From contig JAHCMI010000080.1 in NCBI GenBank assembly GCA_019192545.1, forward strand, positions 1 through 41,861: 41,861 nucleotides of DNA. Reading direction: 5' to 3'. A program made the position numbers and the translations under genes. The stretch comes from Rivularia sp. MS3 (GTDB taxonomy: Bacteria > Cyanobacteriota > Cyanobacteriia > Cyanobacteriales > Nostocaceae). Each line of letters opens with the position of its first letter. Within the stretch, counting starts at the first letter, position 1. The notes under the pieces are model-generated. The model was given only the letters and a program-made list of their open reading frames with translations. It had not been told where the DNA came from and made no database searches. This document shows positions 24,672 to 31,443 of the stretch, piece by piece.

Positions 24672-25616
24672 ATGTTAAGACATAAGTTTATGGTTTCTAA
24701 AAAAGAAAATGAAGGCGAAACTCGGCGAATTACTATAATCGGTGGCAAAGGCAAAATGGGACAGTTTTTTGCAAGGGAACTGTCAGCAAGCGGGCATCAA
24801 GTAGATGCTTTTGGAAATCAAGATTGGCACTTAGCGGATAAATTACTTGGTAATGCTGACTTAGTCTTAGTTTCGGTTCCCATTGAGAAAACTGTAGAAG
24901 TAATTAAACGTGCTGCCCCATATCTGAAACCTACCACAGCGATCGCCGATATTACCAGCGTCAAAGCTGAACCCGTACAAGCAATGTTAGAGCATCACAA
25001 AGGTGCTGTAATGGGTTTGCATCCAATGTTTGGGCCAAAAGTTGAATCCTTTGCACAACAGATTGTAGTGGTATGTCGGGGACGCAATGACGCTCAATTT
25101 ACATGGTTGTTGGATTTCTTCGCAGCTAAAGGCAGCAACTTGGTAGAATCTACAGCCAAAGAACACGATAAAATGATGGTGATTATTCAAGCAATACGTC
25201 ATTTTGCTAGGTTTAGCTTGGGTGTATTTTTAGCTGAAGAAAATATCGATATTCAGCGTAGTTTATTAATGGCTAGTCCAACTTATCGGCAAGAAATCGA
25301 TATACTACAACGTTTATTTGCTCAAAGTTCGCATTTATGTGCGGATATTATGTTAGCCACTGAAGAAAGATGCGAAATGATAGTTTCTCTCGCCGAAACA
25401 TACAGCCGTTTGGCTCAACTTGTCGCTAACAAAGATAGAGAAGCATTAATCAAAGAGTTTGAATCTACTCAAGGTTTTTTTGATAAGGCTTTAGCTTCTG
25501 AAAATAAACTCGAACAAACAGTAGAAGATTATTTGATTCGTGATAGCTTTACTTCCAAAGAAACTCAAATGGAAGTAAAAAAAGATGATAGTGAAAGTAT
25601 TTTACTTACCACTTGA
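24672..25616 (+). CDS. tyrA: Prephenate dehydrogenase, enterobacterial T-protein type
   Basis: A 314-residue NAD-dependent prephenate dehydrogenase that makes p-hydroxyphenylpyruvate, here the second substrate of ScyA. The Rossmann motif GGKGKMGQFFARELSASGH (~24-42) is followed by LVLVSVPIEKT, ADITSVKAEPVQAML, MGLHPMFGP and KEHDKMMVIIQAIRHFA (~168-184), which holds the catalytic His. The sequence resembles the dehydrogenase half of the E. coli bifunctional chorismate mutase/TyrA T-protein far more than ordinary cyanobacterial arogenate dehydrogenases. The mutase half is missing. This fits a dedicated, perhaps transferred copy that makes the keto acid instead of tyrosine. The start is uncertain between Met1 and Met7; neither has a clear ribosome binding site. 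The C-terminus is polar and probably disordered. Confidence 0.93.
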   Translation: MLRHKFMVSKKENEGETRRITIIGGKGKMGQFFARELSASGHQVDAFGNQDWHLADKLLGNADLVLVSVPIEKTVEVIKRAAPYLKPTTAIADITSVKAEPVQAMLEHHKGAVMGLHPMFGPKVESFAQQIVVVCRGRNDAQFTWLLDFFAAKGSNLVESTAKEHDKMMVIIQAIRHFARFSLGVFLAEENIDIQRSLLMASPTYRQEIDILQRLFAQSSHLCADIMLATEERCEMIVSLAETYSRLAQLVANKDREALIKEFESTQGFFDKALASENKLEQTVEDYLIRDSFTSKETQMEVKKDDSESILLTT

Positions 25617-25796
25617 TAAAGAATATAGGAACAAGCAGTAGCTGATAATAGAAATTCACGCATTTAAGTACAGTGGTTTTCACTTAGGTGGAATACAGTC
25701 AAATCCTCACAACGCCATTTGCTAAAACCGTCGTGTTCCTCGGCAACGCAATGGCTATTTTTTGAAATTTTGTTTAATGGTTGTGATTAATACCCT

Positions 25797-26423
25797 ATGC
25801 AAATAGATATATTTCATGATACTGTATGTCCCTGGTGCAGAATCGGTAAAAAGCATCTTTTCGATGCGCTATCTGAATACAACGGTGAAGCTATAGATAT
25901 TCGCTGGCATCCTTTTCTTTTAGATAATTCTGTTCCTAGTGAAGGATATGAATTTCGTGATTTTATGCAGCAGCGAAAAGGCATGTCACTGCCGCAGTTA
26001 CAGCAAATGTTTGATTATACGAAACGAATGGGTGAAGCTGCTGGGGTAATTTTGGATTTTACAAAAGTGCAATTAGCTGTTAATACTACTCTTTCTCATA
26101 GATTAATTCAATTAGCTCCAGAACATTCTAAAACTAAAGTTGTTGAGGCAATTTATCAAGCTTATTTTGAAGAGGGTTTAAACCTAGGAGATATTCAGGT
26201 AATATTAGCGATCGCTAAATCTTGCGGACTAGATTTTCCTGAACTTTCACAACAGTTAAATGATAAAGATGCTCTCAATGCAATTGTTCTCGAATCAGAC
26301 AACGCCCGTAGTTTGGGTATTAATAGCGTACCGTTTTTTATTATTAACAACAAAATAAAGCTAAATGGCTCTCAGTCAAAAGAAGCATTTGTTAATCAGT
26401 TAACAGTGAGCAGTCAACAGTGA
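25797..26423 (+). CDS. DsbA/FrnE-like thiol-disulfide protein
   Basis: A 208-residue DsbA-family protein of the FrnE/2-hydroxychromene-carboxylate-isomerase-like group. The CPWC active site is at residues 11-14 (FHDTVCPWCRIGKKHL), then the inserted helical domain (~45-150), and the cis-Pro strand LGINSVPFFIINNK (~180-193). No signal peptide is present, so unlike periplasmic DsbA it acts in the cytoplasm. A dsbA-like gene occupies the same place, between tyrA and the aroB-like gene, in N. punctiforme. Its role in scytonemin formation is unclear; redox handling of an intermediate or of a pathway enzyme is possible. The last residues (QLTVSSQQ) are translated heptad repeat, with the TGA stop inside the fourth unit, suggesting that repeat expansion replaced the native end. 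Confidence 0.88.
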   Translation: MQIDIFHDTVCPWCRIGKKHLFDALSEYNGEAIDIRWHPFLLDNSVPSEGYEFRDFMQQRKGMSLPQLQQMFDYTKRMGEAAGVILDFTKVQLAVNTTLSHRLIQLAPEHSKTKVVEAIYQAYFEEGLNLGDIQVILAIAKSCGLDFPELSQQLNDKDALNAIVLESDNARSLGINSVPFFIINNKIKLNGSQSKEAFVNQLTVSSQQ

Positions 26424-26445
26424 GCAATCAACAGTGAGCAGTTGA
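26397..26445. repeat. Heptad tandem repeat, 7 units, overlapping the dsbA-like 3' end
   Basis: Seven in-register units CAGTTAA, CAGTGAG, CAGTCAA, CAGTGAG, CAATCAA, CAGTGAG, CAGTTGA. The coding frame of the upstream gene ends at TGA 26421-26423 within the array. Confidence 0.9.
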
Positions 26446-26452
26446 AATTTAT

Positions 26453-26499
26453 CAATTACCAATTACCAATTACCAATCCTCAATTATTAATTATTAATC
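26453..26499. repeat. Heptad tandem repeat abutting eboD start
   Basis: Units CAATTAC x3, CAATCCT, CAATTAT, TAATTAT and a final partial TAATC run directly into the eboD ATG at 26500. No purine-rich ribosome binding site remains. Confidence 0.88.
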
Positions 26500-27699
26500 A
26501 TGATATTAGAAGTAAAAAGTAAGCCTAAATATAATCTGCAACCGATTCGGCAACGGGTTGAGGTGACTTTTAATTATCCGGTTCACTTCACTAACGGAAT
26601 TTTTGATTTGGATAATCCGCTTTTAGCTGAGATTATTGAAAATGATGGGGAAGCAAAACCTAAAAAGGTGATATTTGTTGTCGATGGTGGTTTGTTGGAA
26701 CATCGACACGAATTGTTGGTAGAGTTGCGGCAATATTGCGATCGCAATTCTGATATCTTAACTTTATCTGCCGAACCAATGGTAGTTCCTGGTGGTGAAG
26801 CGGCAAAAAATAATCCTCAATTACTCGAAGATATTCATCAGTTAGTTGAGAATGCGGGTATCTGTCGTCACTCTTATATCATTGCTATCGGCGGCGGTGC
26901 GGTTCTCGATTTAATAGGATATGCGGCAGCTACAGCCCACAGAGGAATTCGTCTCATCCGTATTCCTACAACTGTGTTGGCTCAAAATGATTCTGCTGTC
27001 GGAGTTAAAAATGGTGTCAATGCTTTCGGTAAAAAGAACTTTTTAGGCAGTTTTGCACCACCTTACGCCGTTATTAACGATTTCGATTTTCTCAGCAGTT
27101 TAGACGATAGAGATTGGCGAGCGGGTATTGCTGAAGCGGTAAAAGTAGCGCTGATTAAAGATGCAGAATTTTTTGAATTTATTTCTGATAATGCAGCACT
27201 TTTAGCTCGTCGCAATCTAGAAGCAATGCAGCAGGTGATTTATCGATGCGCCCAGCTACATTTAAAACATATTGCTACTAGCGGCGATGCTTTTGAAATG
27301 GGTTCTTCTCGCCCTTTAGATTTCGGACATTGGGCTGCTCATAAACTCGAACAGTTGACTAATTATCGTTTGCGTCATGGGGAAGCGGTGGCAATTGGTA
27401 TTGCTTTAGACAGTACCTATTCTTATTTAGAAGGAATGCTTTCTCATTGCGAATGGCAAAATATACTACATACTTTAAAGACATTAGGATTTGAATTATA
27501 TGTCAGCGAACTTACTGAAGAATCTGATATAGAAAATCCTAGATGTTTGTTTCAAGGATTAAATGAATTCCGGGAACATTTAGGTGGAGAATTAACCCTA
27601 ACGCTTTTGCAAAGAATTGGAGAAGAAATTGAGGTTCATGCAGTGAAAAATTCTTCATATCAACAAGCAATTACCCTATTATCTAATGCCAAAATGTAA
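26500..27699 (+). CDS. eboD: EboD, AroB-like sugar-phosphate cyclase
   Basis: A 399-residue member of the 3-dehydroquinate-synthase superfamily, longer than typical AroB (~360). The NAD-binding motif GGGAVLDLIGYAAA (131-144) and the three metal ligands Glu212, His277 and His293 (GIAEAVK, DFGHWAAHKLE, RHGEAVAIG) are present, so it is probably active. Active-site loops differ from AroB: GVKNGVN (168-174) replaces the usual GGKTGVN, and FGHWAAH replaces FGHTFGH. That leaves its substrate open: DAHP, giving 3-dehydroquinate for the shikimate pathway, or another sugar phosphate as in valiolone-type cyclases. It lies just before eboE and eboF (EboD by order), yet also at the position, after tyrA and dsbA, of the gene called aroB in the N. 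punctiforme scytonemin cluster. A heptad array runs into its start codon. Confidence 0.85.
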   Translation: MILEVKSKPKYNLQPIRQRVEVTFNYPVHFTNGIFDLDNPLLAEIIENDGEAKPKKVIFVVDGGLLEHRHELLVELRQYCDRNSDILTLSAEPMVVPGGEAAKNNPQLLEDIHQLVENAGICRHSYIIAIGGGAVLDLIGYAAATAHRGIRLIRIPTTVLAQNDSAVGVKNGVNAFGKKNFLGSFAPPYAVINDFDFLSSLDDRDWRAGIAEAVKVALIKDAEFFEFISDNAALLARRNLEAMQQVIYRCAQLHLKHIATSGDAFEMGSSRPLDFGHWAAHKLEQLTNYRLRHGEAVAIGIALDSTYSYLEGMLSHCEWQNILHTLKTLGFELYVSELTEESDIENPRCLFQGLNEFREHLGGELTLTLLQRIGEEIEVHAVKNSSYQQAITLLSNAKM

Positions 27700-27757
27700 T
27701 TATTCGCAATGTTGCAATTGGCAATTTGCGTTTAGCATTTGATAAACAGTTATAAAT

Positions 27758-29014
27758 ATGAAAGTCTTTTCTAACAAAAATTTTCACCTAACTTATTGCA
27801 CCAATATTCATCCCGGTGAAGATTGGACTCAGGTTTTTGCGAATTTGCAGCAATATATTCCATCACTGAAGAAAAAGCTATCGCCTCATCAGCCTTTCGG
27901 CATCGGATTGCGTTTAGCAGATGCAGCATCAAGAGAACTTTTACAAGGAAACACCTTGCAAGAGTTCAAATCGTGGTTAAACGAACACGATTTATATGTT
28001 TTCACGCTAAATGGTTTTCCCTACGGTGGATTTCACTTACAAGTTGTAAAAGACAAAGTATATGCACCGGATTGGTCAAAACAAGAGCGTTTGGACTATA
28101 CATTAAGATTGACTCAAATTCTTGCCGAATTATTGCCAGAAGAAATAGAAGGTAGCATTTCTACAGTACCGCTATCTTATAAACCTTGGTTCGATGGCAA
28201 TCAGCTTTCTCAAGCAAAATTGATTAGCAGCGCTACTATTCATATAGCGCAAGTGGTAGCGCAAATGGTAAGAATCCGGGCTGCAACCGATAAAGTTCTA
28301 CATTTAAATTTAGAACCCGAGCCGGATGGATTAATTGAAAATGCTGAAGAAGTAATCAGATACTTTGAGAAATATTTGTTACCTATCGGCGGAACTTATT
28401 TAGCGAAAAACTTAGCAATTCCCCAAGCCGCAGCCGAAGTACTGTTACTCGAACATGTAAGAGTGTGTTACGACACCTGTCATTTTGCAGTAGAGTATGA
28501 AAATCCGGTTTCTGTATTTGAGAAATTTCGAGCTGCTGGCATCCAAATTGGTAAAATTCAAATTAGTGCCGCATTAAAAGCCGAAATATCCAAAGAGAAA
28601 AGCAAAAGGCAGTTATTAAAACAAAGATTGCAGCCTTTCGCCGAATCTACATATTTACATCAAGTCATCGCTCGCAATGCTGACGGAAGTCTACAAAATT
28701 ATCGAGATTTAAGCACAGCCTTGTCTTTTCTCGAAGACAGTAACGCTTGTGAATGGAGAACCCATTTTCACGTACCATTATTTATCGATGACTATCAGGT
28801 ATTGAAATCAACTCAAGACGATATAGTCACCGTTTTTCAACTATTGCAAAACCAAGACATTTGCAATCACTTAGAAATCGAAACCTACACATGGGAAGTT
28901 TTACCTCCCGAAATGAAAGTAGATATTGCAGCATCCATTCAGCGCGAATATGAATGGGTTTTATGGAAATTACAAGCAATTAACTATCAAGAATTAGCTG
29001 AAGTTAGGGCATAG
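27758..29014 (+). CDS. eboE: EboE, TIM-barrel xylose-isomerase-like protein
   Basis: A 418-residue protein with the pattern of the xylose isomerase/AP-endonuclease-2 TIM barrel. Strand-end motifs that usually carry metal ligands are seen: FTLNGFPYGGFH (~80-91), HLNLEPEPDGLIEN (~180-193, Glu), VRVCYDTCHFAVEY (~234-247, Asp and His), GKIQISAAL (~268-276) and WRTHFHVPLF (~331-340, His-x-His). The chemistry is unknown; metal-dependent isomerisation or epimerisation of a sugar-like molecule would suit a partner of the sugar-phosphate cyclase EboD just upstream (58-base gap). No export signal is present, so it is cytoplasmic. A hairpin with a T-tract at 29074-29100 follows the stop codon, so some transcripts probably end before eboF. 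Confidence 0.88.
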   Translation: MKVFSNKNFHLTYCTNIHPGEDWTQVFANLQQYIPSLKKKLSPHQPFGIGLRLADAASRELLQGNTLQEFKSWLNEHDLYVFTLNGFPYGGFHLQVVKDKVYAPDWSKQERLDYTLRLTQILAELLPEEIEGSISTVPLSYKPWFDGNQLSQAKLISSATIHIAQVVAQMVRIRAATDKVLHLNLEPEPDGLIENAEEVIRYFEKYLLPIGGTYLAKNLAIPQAAAEVLLLEHVRVCYDTCHFAVEYENPVSVFEKFRAAGIQIGKIQISAALKAEISKEKSKRQLLKQRLQPFAESTYLHQVIARNADGSLQNYRDLSTALSFLEDSNACEWRTHFHVPLFIDDYQVLKSTQDDIVTVFQLLQNQDICNHLEIETYTWEVLPPEMKVDIAASIQREYEWVLWKLQAINYQELAEVRA

Positions 29015-29042
29015 ACAGTTAGGAGTTAGGAGTTAGGAGTTA
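29015..29042. repeat. Heptad tandem repeat, 4 units, after eboE
   Basis: Units ACAGTTA and GGAGTTA x3, starting one base after the eboE stop codon. The same GGAGTTA unit occurs after eboB. Confidence 0.9.
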
Positions 29043-29073
29043 GAAAGTAGCCAAAATTATAGCTATCTGTAGT

Positions 29074-29100
29074 GGGAGCCGAAAAGCTCCCTTACTTTTT
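29074..29100 (+). terminator. Intrinsic terminator between eboE and eboF
   Basis: GGGAGC (29074-29079), loop CGAAAA, GCTCCC (29086-29091), followed by TTACTTTTT. A GC-rich 6-bp stem with a T-rich tail is a standard Rho-independent terminator shape, 60 bases after the eboE stop. It would separate or reduce eboF expression unless read through. Confidence 0.6.
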
Positions 29101-29110
29101 AACAACTCAC

Positions 29111-29180
29111 CAATTACCAATTACCAATCCCCAATCCCCAATTACCAATCCCCTATGCCCAATTCCCAATTACCAATTTT
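29111..29180. repeat. Heptad tandem repeat, 10 units, upstream of eboF
   Basis: Ten in-register units based on CAATTAC/CAATCCC (for example CAATTAC x2, CAATCCC x2, CAATTAC, CAATCCC). It ends 11 bases before the eboF ATG. The frame stays open through it (repeated PITN) but this is not coding. Confidence 0.9.
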
Positions 29181-29191
29181 TAATTAATATT

Positions 29192-30598
29192 ATGAATAAA
29201 ACAGTAGTAATTAACGTAGTCGGATTAACTCAAAATTTATTGGGAAAGCATACGCCAATGCTTTCGCAATGGGCTGAGGGCGGTAAAACTGCTACGGTAG
29301 AACCAGTTTTACCGGCGGTTACTTGTTCGGTACAGTCTACTTATTTAACGGGTAAAATGCCATCAGAACATGGCATTGTCGGGAATGGTTGGTATTTTAG
29401 AGATGATTGTGAAACTAAGTTTTGGCGACAGTCAAATAAGTTAGTTCAATCTCCTAAAATATGGGAGATGGCAAGGGAATTTGATTCTGATTTTACCTGC
29501 GCTAATATGTTTTGGTGGTACAACATGTACTCATCGGCAAATTATGCAGTTACTCCTCGACCGATGTATCCTGCTGATGGTAGGAAAATACCCGATATAT
29601 ACACTCAACCAAGTAATTTTCGCGAGCAATTACAAGCAGAATTTGGACAGTTTCCTTTATTCAACTTTTGGGGACCAACTGCATCGATTGCATCTACACA
29701 ATGGATTGCTAATTCATCAAAATGGGTAGAAGAAAAATGCAGTCCTAATTTAACTTTGATTTATCTACCGCATCTAGATTACTGTTTGCAAAAGTTTGGT
29801 CCCATTCAAGACAAAATATCTAAAGAATTGCGAGAAGTCGATGCAGTTTGTGGCGATTTAATTAATTTTTACGAAAAACGTGGAGCCTCTGTTATTGTTT
29901 TATCAGAATATGGAATTACATCTGTATCTCAGCCGATTCATATTAATAGATTATTGCGTTCCAAGGGTTTATTAGCTATTCGCGAAGAAGAAGGAAGAGA
30001 ACTCCTCGATGCCGGTGCTAGTAAAGCTTTTGCTGTTGCAGATCATCAACTTGCTCACGTTTACATTAACGATGTAGATTGTATTCCTCAAGTTAGAAAC
30101 TTGTTAAAAGAAACCGAGGGAATAGACTTTGTTTTAGACGAAACGAGCAAACCAGACTACCATCTAAATCATTCTCGAAGTGGAGAATTAATCGCAGTTG
30201 CAAACAGTAATGCATGGTTTACTTATTATTACTGGCTTGATGATAAACGCGCTCCAGACTTTGCCAGAACAGTAGATATTCATCGTAAACCAGGCTATGA
30301 CCCAGTAGAATTATTTGTAGACCCTAAAATCAAATTCCCCAAGCTCAAAGTAGGCTCAAAATTACTTAAGAAAAAGCTAGGTTTCCGCTATTTAATGGAC
30401 GTGATTCCACTTGATGCTTCTTTAGTAAAAGGTTCTCATGGCTGTATCCCTCCCACCCCGGAAATGGGACCTTTATTAATTAGTAAACAAACTGACTTAA
30501 TTAATTCTGACTCTATCGAAGCAACCGATGTATGTGAATTGATTTTGCAACATCTTCAGGTAAGCAAGGTGGATCGAAGGTTAAAGGTTAAAGGTTAA
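29192..30598 (+). CDS. eboF: EboF, alkaline-phosphatase-superfamily protein with lost ligands
   Basis: A 468-residue protein of the type I phosphodiesterase/nucleotide pyrophosphatase group. I chose ATG 29192 (MNKTVVINVVGL); the frame is open 120 bases upstream but that part translates heptad repeats. The nucleophile region is recognisable (LPAVTCSVQSTYLTGKMP, Thr44 likely), and so is the late His416 (VKGSHGCIP). However, the first metal Asp of the family (usually VDG) is replaced in INVVGL (7-12). The usual SDHG motif reads SEYG (238-241, Glu239-Tyr240), and the Asp-x3-His site reads LDYCLQ (Asp196, Gln200). It may therefore bind metals unusually or have become non-catalytic. It completes the ebo set. 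The C-terminal RRLKVKG is translated heptad repeat. Confidence 0.88.
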   Translation: MNKTVVINVVGLTQNLLGKHTPMLSQWAEGGKTATVEPVLPAVTCSVQSTYLTGKMPSEHGIVGNGWYFRDDCETKFWRQSNKLVQSPKIWEMAREFDSDFTCANMFWWYNMYSSANYAVTPRPMYPADGRKIPDIYTQPSNFREQLQAEFGQFPLFNFWGPTASIASTQWIANSSKWVEEKCSPNLTLIYLPHLDYCLQKFGPIQDKISKELREVDAVCGDLINFYEKRGASVIVLSEYGITSVSQPIHINRLLRSKGLLAIREEEGRELLDAGASKAFAVADHQLAHVYINDVDCIPQVRNLLKETEGIDFVLDETSKPDYHLNHSRSGELIAVANSNAWFTYYYWLDDKRAPDFARTVDIHRKPGYDPVELFVDPKIKFPKLKVGSKLLKKKLGFRYLMDVIPLDASLVKGSHGCIPPTPEMGPLLISKQTDLINSDSIEATDVCELILQHLQVSKVDRRLKVKG

Positions 30599-30634
30599 GG
30601 AGTTAGGAGTAGCAAGTAGTGAGTAGTGAGTAAT
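30579..30634. repeat. Heptad tandem repeat, 8 units, overlapping eboF 3' end
   Basis: Units GGTTAAA x2, GGTTAAG, GAGTTAG, GAGTAGC, AAGTAGT, GAGTAGT, GAGTAAT. The eboF stop (TAA 30596-30598) lies in the third unit. Confidence 0.85.
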
Positions 30635-31443
30635 AAATAATTTCCTCTTCCCTCCCTCCCTCACTCTCTCCCTCTCTCCCTCCCTCTCCCCCTTGTTCCC
30701 CTCTTCCCCTTCCAAAGTAATACATTCATTTTTCATACTTCCGATGGTAGCGATAATACTGATCATTTGGTCTTCTCTTTTTTTTAGTAAACTTATGTAA
30801 CAGCTAAAAATCGGACACACCTATCGAAAAAAAGTTCATGTATGGCTTGCGCGATATCTAGTAGGCTTGAATTATAAACACATTTGAAAAGTTTGCGGAG
30901 ACAGGTTTTCAGGATATTGCTGTTCTGCTTATATAGTATTGCGTAATAGGGTTAGAACATTAACAAACACTAAAACCTATGATTCTTATACCTTTGACCT
31001 CTAACCTTCGTGTAGCGCTTATACCTGTAATTTTTGCATTAGATTTGTGTTTTACTGTATGCTTTTAGTCAAAGCGCATACGTGTACAAAAATTATCTGT
31101 TCGCGGCAAGGTGAGACAGCAATTTAATCGGATGTCTTGCTTGAGCTTTAACTGCATATTTTTCAAATTTTTATTAATATCTCACGCAGTATTGAGCGGT
31201 TCATTAGCTTGACTGCGTTTTAGCAATTATACTGTGGTTGAATTATTGTAATTTATTTGTAATTAAGATTAGTCGTCAATTAGAAATCCACAGTAGTGAA
31301 GATAATAAAGTAATCATTCGTATAACTACAAATAGCAAAGGTAAATGCATTTATAGCTTATACCTAATTTTGATTTTTTTAATTTTTAATTTTTGACTTA
31401 ACGTTTGACTGCATACCCCGCAATTTTTCCAGAGGAATAGCCG
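30635..31443 (+). promoter_or_regulatory. eboF-trpE gap, likely trpE promoter region
   Basis: No gene is visible in this gap. It opens with a homopyrimidine tract (30641-30713). The rest is mixed spacer without an obvious Trp-rich leader peptide: I find no adjacent TGG codons in a short frame, so classical attenuation is not evident. AGAGGAA ends 8 bases before the trpE ATG and is a good ribosome binding site. The length suggests that the trp part has its own promoter. Confidence 0.45.

Noticed and set aside
29072-29191. Forty extra N-terminal residues for eboF
   Set aside because: They are translated CAATTAC/CAATCCC repeats and include a terminator hairpin; the family-like start is MNKTVVIN at 29192.
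30641-31443. Trp-codon leader peptide controlling trpE
   Set aside because: No short frame with adjacent TGG codons and no alternative hairpins I could trace.
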